From Rhizophagus irregularis (taxonomy: Eukaryota; Glomeromycota; Glomeromycetes; Glomerales; Glomeraceae), in assembly GCF_026210795.1 (NCBI RefSeq), contig NC_089439.1:2604001-2668000 (forward strand): 64,000 bases of DNA, given 5' to 3'. The position numbers and the translations under genes were made by a program. Below, piece by piece: positions 1 to 11,552 of this stretch. Each line of letters begins with the position of its first letter. Within the stretch, counting starts at the first letter, position 1. Below the pieces are notes generated by a model that saw only the letters and a list, made by a program, of their open reading frames with translations, made no database searches and had not been told where the DNA came from.

Positions 1-2880
1 TTCTAAATACTGACAATTAGTTACATTAAAATTACGGGAAAATGTTGATCGACTTTTTGCGGATCATAATTTCAAAGAATTTGGATACATAAAATGTGAT
101 TATGATACAGCAACATAGCATAATTGTAACATGATATGCATATATATTACTAAGAAATTCTTTGAAATAGAATTATTGTAGACTATCATTCATATGTAAA
201 TAACTTTAAAATATAAAAGCTAGAATAATTCAATATTACTAAAATTATGTTCTGTTTACCATGTGAAAATGTCAGAATACAATGATATTAAGATATTAGA
301 TGTCTTATCCTATACTGGCATATGAAAAGGTCATCACACGTGAATGGAAAGTTCTCATTTTATTTTTTGACAGTGTAGTTAAAATATTTGAACAAACATT
401 TGTATATCTATTATTAGGACAATTTTTCAATAGTTTTTTAAGTTTTTGTACAGAATAATAAAGTGTTGTGTTTAATTATTATTTTATATGCATAGTTGAA
501 ACGTGTGTTACATTTTTTATATAGTACATACAACTCATACAGTATATCATTTTACATTTCATTTTATATATTATGTTTCAAAATGATGACATGTATGGAA
601 AGAGGGTCATAGGATATTTTATCAGTTGATTATTTGAAACTTCCGTCATTTTATAATCATACAATATGATTAACATTATCAATTACAATAAATTCTTGTT
701 TGTATTACATCATATTAAAATACTTTGAATCATAAACATTTTATTTTTCTTATTTACTAAAATTACTATTATTTGAATATTACACAGCCTAGAATTTATT
801 ATCAAATGACTCCCACAGAATTTTTGCATAAAGTTAAAATGCTATGAAATTCTATAATTTTAATTAAAAATGAAATTGATAAACATTAAGCTAAAAAAAA
901 AATTATGCGGTTAAAGAGTCAAGAGCGCACGGAATATCAGGTATGGATGGCTATTATAAATTATGATATGATACTATCCTCTAGAATCAAATTCTTTCTG
1001 TGAATATGAAGACTCGCAAACTAATGAGTAATGATAAAACCAGCTAGCCGCTTGCTTCATTTGCTTCATTGGTGCGTGATTACCCCTGATATTAATAACA
1101 GATAATTTTACACTATGCGGCTTGCGTTATTACTTTAATGCATTTGTTCTGTGATTTCACCCTCATGTATTTATTAGCTGAACAACGTTAAATTTTAAAA
1201 ATAAAAAAATAATTTATTTATTTAAAAAAAATTCCTGCCGCACTATCTGAGTTATAAAAAAAAATTTTCTTATTACGGTTATACGAAAGCATCTTTTCTT
1301 ACATTACCTATCACTAAATTGTCTTTTTACACTATAAAAAAAAAATATTTTTAAACTATTTCAAAAAAAAATAATTAAATTATAACTCTAAAGCTTTCAT
1401 AATATTTTTAATGGGGTAACGTTACTAGTTTTCATTATATTATACGTGAGATTTTCATCCTTAAATCAATTTTTTTTTTTTAATATTGAGAGATAATTTG
1501 TCTAAATTTAAATAAAAAAATTGTTTTCCCATATAATATTGAGTTCATTTGGTAAAATTTTATATAGGACTAAATGTTCAAACAAAGTGAAAATACAGTA
1601 TGCTCGAAAAGTTGAACGTAACTGGTTTGTTCTCCATAATTTTACAGTTTACGGCAATTTAGTTAAATTTTATATGAAAGAAGGAGTATCGACATTATTC
1701 GGCTATATCCTCATATAATACAATACACTTGACATACAACAGTCAGAACTCAATATAATGACCCTCCGGTTCACTGAAAAATATCGATTAAAATTATCAA
1801 AATTTACAAATTTAATATAAAAAATTTTTATATGTTCATAAACCCTTAGAAAATCGGTTTATCGTGAAATTCGTTATATCATATCGAGTTCTGACTGTAT
1901 TCAATTTAGCTTGCTTTTGAATAAGACTGAGTACTATATGCGATGGTTAGAAAATAATCAAAATATAATGTCATAAATTCAATTCGCGACGCAAGTTCGC
2001 CTGAAAGAACGATGCTTATTTCCTTAATTGAAAATAGTAGTAGTACAGTGAATTACAGAATGTTGATACACTAGAATCATGATAGTTTTAGTGTTATTTG
2101 AAATTTAGAAGGTCAGCCATGTGAGATATTTCTGTAACTGAATAATTTACTTGAAAAAGTCAACATATAAAAAGTAATATAATTAAAAATATGTGAATTA
2201 TTAATTAATTCGACGATTCAAGTTTTTATACGATTTAATATCGATTTATCGATTTAAAATAAGGATTAGCATTAAATAAACGAATCCTCTAAACAAATTT
2301 ACTCTGTGATTTTTTCCATTCATGAAATTTATAATTCGCTCAACCTATGTGAAACACGTAATTCTAAATCATGAACGTAATCACGGAATCATGAATGAAA
2401 ATATCCCGATACAGATAACGCTTTTATAACGTAAATGACGAAAAATATGAAATAGATAGGCGTTATTAGAGATTTTGTCGTACACCAATAAAAGAGTGCA
2501 AATCCTTTTGTTGACATATACTTTCTGAACACAGCTGATCATTGGGGATAATTTATAAATTTGGGTTTAAATGATGAACTCTCGGATATTACTATGGTGA
2601 TACTGTTTTAAATTTCAAACCGAACTTATAATCTTTTCTAAATAATTTAATTAATAGGCAACCCGCATTTTTTTATTGCTATTATCATTTATTCTTTATA
2701 TTTATTATTATAATCGTTATAATGAGGGAACGAAACAAAAGAATCGAAATACACTTTAATATTAAAAAATTTTTTTCTCCCGTAGCGGGACGGTTATTAT
2801 TAACATTGTTAAAACAACGTGGCGAATTCCAGTCGAAATTATTTCGGCCGGAATTAAGATTTTAATATTGATCATTCAAA
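1..2880. other. AT-rich stretch with no recognised gene
   Basis: I see no coding signal beyond short chance ORFs (the longest is about 65 codons at 1521-1718) and many A/T homopolymers. No RNA gene was recognised. Confidence 0.6.
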
Positions 2881-2907
2881 AAGGTCGGGACACTTGGCAA
2901 ATTTTAA

Positions 2908-3024
2908 AGAACTCGGAAATATTCGGTAAAAGCTCAAAATAAGATAAAATTATACCAAAATTAGCGTATAATTTGTATTTTATATCAAGCTTTACCTAAT
3001 ATTTCCGAGTTCTTTAAGATTTGT
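2908..3024. repeat. Inverted repeat, arms about 32 bp
   Basis: The left arm (from about 2908) contains AGAACTCGGAAATATTCGGT. The right arm (to about 3023) contains TAATATTTCCGAGTTCTTTA, its near reverse complement. About 55 bp of AT-rich sequence separates them. No transposase or clear target duplication is visible, so it could be a small MITE or a foldback remnant. Confidence 0.55.
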
Positions 3025-3042
3025 TACAGCAAAATTCGACAC

Positions 3043-3424
3043 TTGAAAATTTTTATTGTCGGGATCATTGTCGGGTACTTGGGCTACTCGGCTAGTTGGT
3101 TATTAGAAAAGATATACTTTAATTAAATTTTAATATAGTATATACAATTATACTTTATTATACTTATACTACGCCATTATATATATATTCCACGCGTTAT
3201 ATAGATTATATATTTAATTACTACAACTACAATGCAGGTGTGACTTATATCACGTAGTCATGTAGTCATGTAAAAAAATATGATTACGTAGTTAGGTAGT
3301 ACATAATGGTAAAGTAGTTATAATCAGAGGCACGTTGTTGTAGTAAAAAGCTAATAACCGCGTTATATATCTTTTCTAATAACCCGACTAGCCGAGTAAC
3401 CCAATCCCTACAATAAAAAATTTC
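3043..3424. mobile_element. MITE-like element with about 45-bp inverted ends
   Basis: The left end carries CTACTCGGCTAGTTGG followed by TTATTAGAAAAGATATA (about 3080-3115). The right end carries TATATCTTTTCTAATAA followed by CCGACTAGCCGAGTAAC (about 3366-3400). Homology continues outward through the TTATTGT.GGGAT segments to about 3043 and 3424. The interior is non-coding. I could not fix a target duplication, so the boundaries are approximate and the superfamily unknown. Confidence 0.55.
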
Positions 3425-4206
3425 GTGTCGATATCCATTTCGCCGAATTCCATTTCTCCGAAGCCATTTTACCGAATGAACATTTTGCCGAATGGATATT
3501 TTCTGAATGAACATTTCGCCGAAAAATTATTTTTTTTACTTACTTTTTCGTAAATAAATGTTTTCAGTATTATAAAGTTATTTATTTATTGTTTAGCAAG
3601 TAATATCAGTTACTTGAATGTTAAAGTGAAAGATAATATCCTGAAAAAAAAGATCCTTAAAAATAATTTATTTTTTATTTTCATCGCGCGATGAATATTT
3701 TTCATAGTAATCGCTGCCATTTTCGGCGAAATGTCGAAATGGACAATTCGGTGCATGCGTGAAATGGACGATTTCACCCTTGGATAAAATACACTTTCGG
3801 TGAAACATCATTTCGTCGAAATGGCTTCGGCGATCGAAATGGGTTGAAATGTACCGTCTCAGTACATTGAATGTTCCTGAGTTCAACATTTTTGAATTTA
3901 CCTACTTTCCGTTTCGAAAAAACTAACGTGTTTTTATAGCACTTGTAAATTCCGCAAGAGAAAGCGATTCACTGGATCAACATTTTTATACGCATTGCTT
4001 TTCGTGTCTCTAATAAATCGCAACCAGTCACGCTTCACGTCATGTCTCATTTTATTAAATATTCTGGGACAGAATTTTTATCATTTATTATACTTTATAT
4101 ATATCACGGTTATAATATCCTTTATGCGTTAAAGTAAGATAATAACTAAAATAAATGATAACGAAAATAAGAATGCACATGATACTATATTAATTAAAAA
4201 TTGATT
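3425..4206. repeat. Degenerate CGAAATG / CATTTCGCCGAA repeats
   Basis: Short units of the form CATTT(C/T)GCCGAA recur at about 3438-3525, and the reverse form CGGCGAAATG recurs at about 3720-3850. The arrangement is a loose inverted repeat around an AT-rich core. A related CACCGACAA pattern occurs at 10074-10240. The two ORFs here (3284-3514 and 3668-3889, minus) translate the repeat itself and are not considered genes. The remainder up to 4206 is the 3' flank of the F-box gene. Confidence 0.45.
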
Positions 4207-5874
4207 CTACACTATAATTAATTCCACACCAAATTCTTTAGCAATATCAAAGTATTCTTGATTAATTAGGTCATCACAATTTTTAACAATTCCTAAATAT
4301 TTTAAATTGCTATCATTATTTACACATTCTTTAAAGAAATATTTTAATTCATTACTGTTAAATACTAAATTTTCAATCCCTTTAAGTTGAATTTTTCGTA
4401 AAGTTTTAGGAGTAAATTTACCTAAATTACTAAAATTTCCCTCCCATAATTTATCACCTGATAATATCATACTAAGATAGACTAACCGAGTACACGATTT
4501 AAATATGAGGATTAATTCAGATAGAAAAATTTTGGGGAGTTCTAAGTGGATTAACGAGTGTAAATAATTTGGAATTTGCTTAAACAATTGAAAACCTTGA
4601 TCCTGTTCTCTTTTATAATCCAATACTAGTTTACATAAGGAGTTAGAAGATTTTATTAGTTGGATTAGGAAATCTTCTGAATTCATTGGAAAATAATATG
4701 CTCCAAATTCTAAAACTTTGAGCTTTGTTAAATTCTTTGCCCAAGAATTCAAATTATCATTTATATCTTTACACCTACAAAACCTTAATTCTCTGATGTT
4801 TTTAAGTAAATAAAGAGAATTTAAACCCTTTTCACTTATCCTATTAAATGGTATATGATTAAATTCCAATATTTGTAAACTCTCACTTTGTGTTGATAAT
4901 GATTCAATAATAATATTATAATTATCATCAATAATATCATCATTATATATTTGTTCCAAATTATATATATTTTCTGATAATATAATATGCTTCAAATTTT
5001 TTTGTAAAGAAATAAATTGAGATAATGAATTTGCTTCTTCAATAGAATTGATTTTATCATTATAGAGTAAATTAAGGTTACAAATTTTATTCGAGAGAAC
5101 CGAATAAAGATCGTCTGCTGATGAACAAATTTCTCCATATTTGCCATATTTGTTACTAATATAATATAATTCCTTTAGATTATACAATTTATTTTTTCTG
5201 TTGTAATCGTTAAATTTTAACGACTCAATTATATTAATAAGGAACTCATTATCCTGTATTTTGAATGGAAATTCTAATGTCGTTAAATTATTACAATGTG
5301 TACACAAATATTTTATAAAATGGTTCATAATTAGGATTGATATTTTTGAGAATTGATCCCTTGTTGTATCATTTGAAATATATGTAGAATACCATATTTC
5401 TCGATATTGAAACAATTCGTACGTTTTATATAATATTTTATCAAAAATTAAGCCACGAATAAAATTAATATAATTAAAGGTCGTTAATAAATTATTATGA
5501 AAAGCAGAAATTCCATTAGATACAAAGGGATTAGGCGATGGATTTTGTTCATTAGTAGAAGAATTTGATAAAATCTGTTCAATTTCATATTTAGGAATAC
5601 AACTTAATAATGTTCGAATTAACTTAAAATATGATGAATAGTTTATATTGGAGTTAATATAATGAATGTTTGAATAAGCTAAATGACGAAAATGATGGAA
5701 TGGATAAGCATATAATAATGGCGTTGAGATTCTACACCAATTTCTTGATACTAATGAACAAGAATATAAATCTTTGGTTGATGTATAGGTACGAGTATCC
5801 CCGGAAGGATTTTCGTCGAGAAGGTTCAATAAAACATTTTCTAGACATTCTGAAATTAAATAGGTTGCCGCCAT
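4207..5874 (-). CDS. F-box/leucine-rich-repeat protein (paralogue A)
   Basis: Intronless ORF. I start it at the Met at 5874, giving 555 aa, because all paralogues here begin M-x-A-S/T-F/Y-LISECLE. The ORF stays open to an upstream Met at 5940, which would add 22 hydrophobic residues. The F-box lies at about residues 5-60 (LISECLENVLLNLL, then DLYSCSLVSRNWCRIS). A leucine-rich region follows. The last ~115 residues form the family's conserved block (SLIHLELPKI, IFKSC, LGKF.P, ECVNNDSNLKYL, EYFDIAKEFGVEL). F-box proteins usually bind SKP1 through the F-box and present substrates to an SCF ubiquitin ligase; the substrate here is unknown. The N-terminal wording is closest to paralogue E at 37.9 kb. 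Confidence 0.9.
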   Translation of the reverse strand: MAATYLISECLENVLLNLLDENPSGDTRTYTSTKDLYSCSLVSRNWCRISTPLLYAYPFHHFRHLAYSNIHYINSNINYSSYFKLIRTLLSCIPKYEIEQILSNSSTNEQNPSPNPFVSNGISAFHNNLLTTFNYINFIRGLIFDKILYKTYELFQYREIWYSTYISNDTTRDQFSKISILIMNHFIKYLCTHCNNLTTLEFPFKIQDNEFLINIIESLKFNDYNRKNKLYNLKELYYISNKYGKYGEICSSADDLYSVLSNKICNLNLLYNDKINSIEEANSLSQFISLQKNLKHIILSENIYNLEQIYNDDIIDDNYNIIIESLSTQSESLQILEFNHIPFNRISEKGLNSLYLLKNIRELRFCRCKDINDNLNSWAKNLTKLKVLEFGAYYFPMNSEDFLIQLIKSSNSLCKLVLDYKREQDQGFQLFKQIPNYLHSLIHLELPKIFLSELILIFKSCTRLVYLSMILSGDKLWEGNFSNLGKFTPKTLRKIQLKGIENLVFNSNELKYFFKECVNNDSNLKYLGIVKNCDDLINQEYFDIAKEFGVELIIV

Positions 5875-6923
5875 TGAAAAAAACTCAAAAGTCAAAGTAA
5901 GAGTTAAAATTTTAACTAAAAATTGGGGCGCTTCCAGCAAAATGTACTAAAAATTATGAAATGATCATCACCAACATTTAGTAGCGCTAAATAAACTAGG
6001 ATTAGTTTACTTGTAATATTTATGTAATATTTGTTATTTAAAGATTTATATTTGCATTCTCAGTATAAATAAGATTTGTGTAATTTTTATTTATGCTATG
6101 CATTAAGTTAACGTGAGAAAGCGCCAAAAAAAGGTAAACCGTAATAAATCGTTTAATGATCGAAGATTTATTTTTATAAGTAATTTTCCATGGATATATT
6201 AAATTGTGGACGAAACCAAAAAATTCAAAGTTAAGGTGATTCGTTCTTCAAGTGATAAAATCCGAAACTTTCGAAAGGTCGATACTGATATTAGCAAAAC
6301 CTTTGATCATGTGATAATAATGAAATTGACCAATTGAATCGAAGCTATTAAGCCTCGTGACAGTGGTCATAAGATTCGAAAATAAACCCGTTAAAAAATT
6401 TTTTCTTTTTATTTTCATAGTATGCAAATAATATAATTAGTATAAAATATAATCATTTTATAAATTTTTATTCAATAAAGGTATTAATTAAATAGTTTAA
6501 CCAATAAGAAGTTTTCGCTATTTAGTTTCGATAAGATCTGAAAATCTGGCGAAACTAGACCTCGCGCTCTGATGAAACTTATAGGTTTCACCCACAACAC
6601 TACCTACAAACAATTTTTTTAGATATTTTTTTTATTTAATGCAACTAATCCCCTCCTCTGTTTTCAGAATTTCGCAATAAATAATTAAATTTTTAGCCCC
6701 CTCATCAACTAATTCTTTAGTAAATATTTTAATTGGAACGTTCTAAAATACGTCCTCGAAATATATCTAATATATATTCCTATAAAAAATTTATTTCCAT
6801 CCGTTAACGTATCAACGTATTATTAAAGTATCGTAATGAGTTTCTTATAATTATTTAATTCGAATCAGGTATTAATTCGAATCAGATATAAAACTTCAAG
6901 TAGTCCAACAACCACTATTAATT
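5875..6923. other. Intergenic, no recognised feature
   Basis: AT-rich flank upstream of paralogue A. I see no gene or clear repeat. A short GAATCA duplication occurs near 6865-6890. Confidence 0.5.
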
Positions 6924-7076
6924 ATGGCACTTAATGTAAACCCAAAAATCTTAATAAGAACTAAAAATGGAAAATGTGTTCTTGAACCCCTAGAAAATGA
7001 CGTATTTTCTGGCCATCCCTTTATGCTATTCAAGTTAATATACAGTATAAAGTTGAAAATCATGACTATAAATTAA
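6924..7076 (+). CDS. Candidate small ORF or first exon, 50 aa
   Basis: An ATG at 6924 opens 50 codons before TAA at 7074-7076. The first part (MALNVNPKIL, then RTKNGKCVLEPLENDVF) has a mixed, protein-like composition. The C-terminal third is Lys/Ile-rich and may instead be intronic; GTATAAAG near 7045 is a possible donor. The Harbinger-like MITE starts only 71 bp downstream, so the remainder of a longer gene could be interrupted. I do not recognise the family. It may be a decayed fragment or chance. Confidence 0.3.
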   Translation: MALNVNPKILIRTKNGKCVLEPLENDVFSGHPFMLFKLIYSIKLKIMTIN

Positions 7077-7147
7077 TACTATGGTCAGTTTAATTTTTTA
7101 TTTACTTTTTCAATTTTGTTTTGTTTATAAAATCTTATGTATACTAA

Positions 7148-7423
7148 GGCCATTCCAAACTAATAATTAGTTTAACGTCCTTTCTGGCTGAAAAATTTGA
7201 GGGGGGGGGGGAGGGAATAATTTAAACAAACATGATATTTAAACATATTAACATTTCTGGAAGTTTTCGGTAAAATCGGAAATATTCGGTACACCAAATT
7301 TCAGAAAAGAGGGGGGGGGGGTGCTTTAAACATATGTGAACATATGTGTTTAAATTATTTTAAAATTTTCAAAAATAAAGCAGGGGGGGAGGACGTTAAA
7401 CTAAAAATTAATTTGGAATGGCC
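7148..7423. mobile_element. PIF/Harbinger-like MITE, 276 bp, TAA duplication
   Basis: The terminal inverted repeats are about 34 bp. The left end begins GGCCATTCCAAACTAATAAT and runs through TTAGTTTAACGTCC. The right end reads GGACGTTAAACTAAAAATTA and then ATTTGGAATGGCC. Both ends are flanked by TAA (7145-7147 and 7424-7426). A TWA duplication with GGCC-type ends is typical of PIF/Harbinger (Tourist-type) elements. The interior is non-coding and contains two runs of 11 G (7201-7211 and 7311-7321) and one of 7 G. Confidence 0.75.
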
Positions 7424-7933
7424 TAACTATTATTGATAAATAAAAATAAAAATAAATTAATATTATGGTCAATTTGTATATTGTGAAAGTCCTTAAAATT
7501 TCATTATACCTGTTATAATTTACAAACAGTGTTTTTCAATTAAGCACGGCGGTAATTATAACGTCCAATTTATTATTTAATCGAATTCGAGTTAGACATT
7601 TGCGTTAATTTAACGATGCAATAATAATTCTAATTATAAATTCATTAATTTCTTTTACGTTTTACTGTACTGCAACACTATTAGTACAGAATTTCAAACC
7701 TTTTTTCCCTATAAAAAAAAATTCTGGAAAAAATTCCGATAAATGATCATTTTCTAGTTTTTATTCCGAAAAAAACTCAGACACGTGATCATTTTTCTGA
7801 AAAATTTTTTATAGGGATAATTACAATAAAATAGAACCTGAATTATATATATATTTTTTATAATAAATAATAATAATAAATAATTTAAATAATTTTTTAG
7901 AAAAAAAGAAAAAATAAAAAAAAGGTGACCTAT
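7424..7933. repeat. Intergenic with a short CCCTATAAAA inverted repeat (7707-7817)
   Basis: At 7707 the sequence reads CCCTATAAAAAAAAATTC and at 7817 it closes with GAAAAATTTTTTATAGGG. The ends resemble those of the elements at 23347 and 46510. The flanks do not show a matching duplication (ttt versus ata). The rest of the interval is AT-rich with no recognised gene. Confidence 0.5.
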
Positions 7934-9577
7934 TTAACAATTGATATAATAAAGAATTATTCCAAATTCTGCAGCGACATCAAAATAATCTTGGCTAACG
8001 TGTTGATTTCCAACTATTTCTAAATACATTAAATTACTATCATTGTTTACACATTCCTCTAGAAAATATTTCAATTCAGTACTACTAAATACTAAATTAT
8101 GCATCTCTTTGAACTGAATTGTTCGTAAAGTAATAGGAATAAATTTACCTAAATCCCTAAAATTTTCCCATGGTTCATCATCTGATAATATTGTACTAAG
8201 ATAAACTAATTTAGTACATGATTTAAATATGTGAATTAATTCGTATGAATAAATTTTAGGGAGTTCTAAATGAATTAATGAATTTAAATTTAAGATTTGT
8301 TGAAATATTCTGGTGCTTTGATCTTGTGCTCTTTTATAATGTAATACTAATTTAGTTAAAGTGTTAGAAGAGGATCGAATTAATTGAACTAAAAATTTTT
8401 CTGATATAGTTGGAAAATAGTATGCCATAAATTCAATTACTTCAAGTCTTGATAAATTTTTTGCCCAAGAATTTAAGTTATCACTTATTGCTCTACACAT
8501 ATAAATCTTTAATTCTCGGATATTCTTTAGCGAACATAATGCGTTTAAAGCTTTTCCATTTATTTTATTAAAAGGTATATATTTAAGTTCTAATACTTTC
8601 AGACTTTCACTTTGAGATGATAATGAACTCAACACGACATAATAATTATCTCCAATATTATCTCCAAGGAATATGTCAAGTTTATCCTCTGATAATATAA
8701 TATGTTGTAACTTTTTTTGTAAAGAAATAAATTTTGATAATGAACTTGCTTCTTCAATAGTGCTGATGTTTTCATTGTAAAGTAAATTAAGATTACAAAC
8801 TTTACTATTTGAAAGAGCCAAATAAAAATTCTGCGGTAATTTTTCATTTTTACTTGTTATATCATTAATAAAATATAATTCTTTTAAATTACCCAATTTA
8901 TTTCTTCCATTATAATCTTTAAAAGATAAAGATTCAATTAAATTATTAAATATCTCATTGTTTTGTATCTTCAACTTAAATTGTAGTGTTGTTAAATCAT
9001 TACAATGTTTACACAAGAATCTTACGAGATGATTTATAATTGGGATTGATATTTTTGAGAACTGATCTTCTGTTATATTATATGCGTTATAAGAAGGCAA
9101 CCATAAATTTCGATAAATGAATAACGTATATGGGTTATATAATATTTTAATTTTATCAAGAATTAAACCGCGGATGAAAGTAATGTAATTAAATGTCGAT
9201 GAAATGATAAATTTTGATGTTAACTTTTGTGTATTAGAAGTATTAGAAGAATTTGATGATTTAATTTGCTCAATTTCGGATTTAGGAATACAACTCAATA
9301 ATGTGCGAATTAATTTAAAATATTGTAAATGGCCTGAACTATAAGAAACTGAATCAGCCAAACGACAGAAATAATGAAATGGATAAGCATATAAGAATGG
9401 TGACGAGATTCTACACCAATGTCTTGATACTAACGTACAAGAGTGTATATTTTTCATTGACATAGAGGTATAAATATTGTGAGAGAAATTTTTATCAATA
9501 AGATATGAGAAAATTTTCTCTAAACATTCTGAAAGTAAAAATGAAGCCGACACATAAATTTTTGCAGTAGGAAACAT
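7934..9577 (-). CDS. F-box/leucine-rich-repeat protein (paralogue B)
   Basis: Intronless, 547 aa. The first Met is the only one before the F-box, so the N terminus is about 8 residues longer than in its relatives (MFPTAKIYVSASFLLSECLE). The F-box covers about residues 11-65 (SECLEKIFSYL, HSCTLVSRHWCRISSPFLYA). A leucine-rich middle follows, and the C-terminal block is present (SLIHLELPKI, IFKSCTKLVYLS, LGKFIP, FLEECVNNDSNL, YFDVAAEFG). The likely role is an SCF substrate receptor, by family knowledge; the target is unknown. It is in the same orientation as paralogue A, two kilobases apart, and the intervening DNA carries two MITE-like elements. Confidence 0.9.
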   Translation of the reverse strand: MFPTAKIYVSASFLLSECLEKIFSYLIDKNFSHNIYTSMSMKNIHSCTLVSRHWCRISSPFLYAYPFHYFCRLADSVSYSSGHLQYFKLIRTLLSCIPKSEIEQIKSSNSSNTSNTQKLTSKFIISSTFNYITFIRGLILDKIKILYNPYTLFIYRNLWLPSYNAYNITEDQFSKISIPIINHLVRFLCKHCNDLTTLQFKLKIQNNEIFNNLIESLSFKDYNGRNKLGNLKELYFINDITSKNEKLPQNFYLALSNSKVCNLNLLYNENISTIEEASSLSKFISLQKKLQHIILSEDKLDIFLGDNIGDNYYVVLSSLSSQSESLKVLELKYIPFNKINGKALNALCSLKNIRELKIYMCRAISDNLNSWAKNLSRLEVIEFMAYYFPTISEKFLVQLIRSSSNTLTKLVLHYKRAQDQSTRIFQQILNLNSLIHLELPKIYSYELIHIFKSCTKLVYLSTILSDDEPWENFRDLGKFIPITLRTIQFKEMHNLVFSSTELKYFLEECVNNDSNLMYLEIVGNQHVSQDYFDVAAEFGIILYYINC

Positions 9578-10883
9578 TCTTTTTGGTATTCAAACGTGTA
9601 GTAATATCAAAGAACAAGTCTTTAAGAAGGTTTCTGAAGATTGCATGTTCTATTAAATTAAAAAAATGTGTGTATATGTATATGTATGTATTATGAATTT
9701 AAAGCCTGCTTTGAAGAACGTTACAGTCGATCATTTGGCGTTCTCGTGAACAATACTATAGAACGTTTGTGCGATTTTGCAAACAAAGGAACTTATTCTA
9801 TATTTGTTTAGTTATGCATGCATGCAAATAAAGTCTTTTTCGTCATAATTTTTTTTCATTTGAAAGTCCTTAATCGGTTAGTATTATGAAGTCAGCGTAC
9901 ACAAATATGATTTTTGATTAGGAAGTTCGTAATAACGAGGATTGTTTATAGTATTTGATTGGGTGATGATCACCGATCATCTTAATCTATTAAGGCTGAT
10001 CTGTGATTGTTTATTGCGTCAGTTAGCCTAGTTATGTTAAACAAAAGTGTAACATTTCATTATGTTAATCATAAGGGTTCATTTCACCGACAATCATTTC
10101 ACCGACAAGATCATTTTACAAGTTTGGAATTCTAACCTTATTTCAGCCCTAATTTCGAGATGATCATCGGCGAAACATTTGTCCGAAATGACCCTGTCGG
10201 TGAAACGTTTGTATAAATTGTCGGTGAACGTGGCTCTGTTTTGTAATATTTATTATATAAAACTTAATCCTAAAAAAAATTACTTTTGGCTTATTCATAA
10301 TATAAAATAAATTTGAAATTACACTATAGTTGCCGTTATCATGGGTTTGATTTCTATTTCACAGGTTATGAATTATATTCATTCTTAGAAAAAATAATCC
10401 ATTATTTTTAAAATCCACTAATAATATTATAATTAATTACACAGGATTGAGAGTTCTTAATGCTTTAAGATCAAAATCAAAAACTTTTTCTGTAGAAGAA
10501 ATTTTATTTTATTTTATTTTATTATTTTTTTTTTTAATTAAAGAATTCTCTTAATCTTGATGCAATCATGTATAACGGAATAGATGACATCTCTGATTTG
10601 ATTTAATTAAACAGGTTTTTTTATCAGTTACATTTTCGTAATTAAAAATTATGAAATCATAAAACCGCCAAAAAAATTTTTATTATTATAAAAAAATACC
10701 GTATCAATTATTATTATGAATATTCGTAATAGTAAACGAAAATGGTTAGAACCGAGGGTTCACTGTAATCGGGCGTAGCAAAATATTAGTCACATTCAAT
10801 ACTTTTTAATCACAAGTTGTAAACTATTTAAAATATTCTTAATTAACGAATTAATTATAATGATTTGTAAAGTATCGTGCTTA
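9578..10883. repeat. Intergenic with a CACCGACAA inverted repeat (about 10074-10240)
   Basis: The left part reads TTCATTTCACCGACAATCAT with a second CATTTCACCGACAA. The right part reads CTGTCGGTGAAACGTTTG and then TTGTCGGTGAACG, in inverted orientation. It looks like a decayed foldback element related in style to 3425-3860. The remainder is AT-rich with no recognised gene. Confidence 0.45.
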
Positions 10884-10891
10884 GCTGTAAC

Positions 10892-11544
10892 TAGGGATGG
10901 TAAAGTCCTAGGTCCTGGACCTAAAGACTTGGTCCTAGGACCTGGTCTGCAGATCTTTAGGTCCAAATTTTGGACCAGAAGCGGACCAGGTCCTAAAAAG
11001 TCCTAGCCAATAAGGTTATAAGAGATCCATATGTTTAAATTATATATGTATAATTTGCTGTAAATTTGATTTTAAGTAATTATAAATTACAAAAAAAGTG
11101 CATTGCAATATTGCAATACAATTTTTATATTATTAAAATCATATAAAAAATGAGTTGCGATATTGCGATTCACATTTTTATATTAAATCATATAAAAAGG
11201 TGAATCGCGATACCGCAACTCACTTTTTTTATATAAAATCAATATAAAAAAGTGAATCGCGATACCGCAACTCACTTTTTTTATATAAAATCAATATAAA
11301 AAAGTGAATCGCGATACCGCAACTCACTTTTTTTATATAAAATCAATATAAAAAAGTGAATCCAAATATCGCAACTCACTTTTTTTATATTTAGTTATTA
11401 CTAAATTCATAAAATCTATAAATAACTTAATCAGGACCAGGTCCAGGGACCAGGTCCAGGACTGGTCCTAACAGGACCTGGTCCGCAATAGGACTTATAG
11501 GTCCCAGGACCAGGACCGGACCAGGACCGACCTAACCATCCCTA
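10892..11544. mobile_element. hAT-like non-autonomous element (MITE), 653 bp
   Basis: The ends are TAGGGATGGT and ACCATCCCTA, a perfect 10-bp inverted repeat. They are flanked by an exact 8-bp direct repeat GCTGTAAC (10884-10891 and 11545-11552). An 8-bp duplication with short TA-starting ends is the hAT signature. Subterminal zones are packed with GGTCC/GGACC motifs (10905-11000 and 11430-11530), as expected for transposase-binding repeats. There is no transposase ORF, so movement would need an enzyme supplied elsewhere. A 52-bp tandem repeat occupies the centre (listed separately). Confidence 0.85.
11171..11395. repeat. 52-bp tandem hairpin repeat inside the hAT-like element
   Basis: Units begin with CACTTTTTTTATATAAAATC at 11221, 11273, 11325 and 11377, exactly 52 bp apart. 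A more diverged copy starts near 11171. Each unit contains AATATAAAAAAGTG, complementary to its own start, and the core GAATCGCGATACCGCAACT, so each can fold as a hairpin. Confidence 0.85.
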
Positions 11545-11552
11545 GCTGTAAC

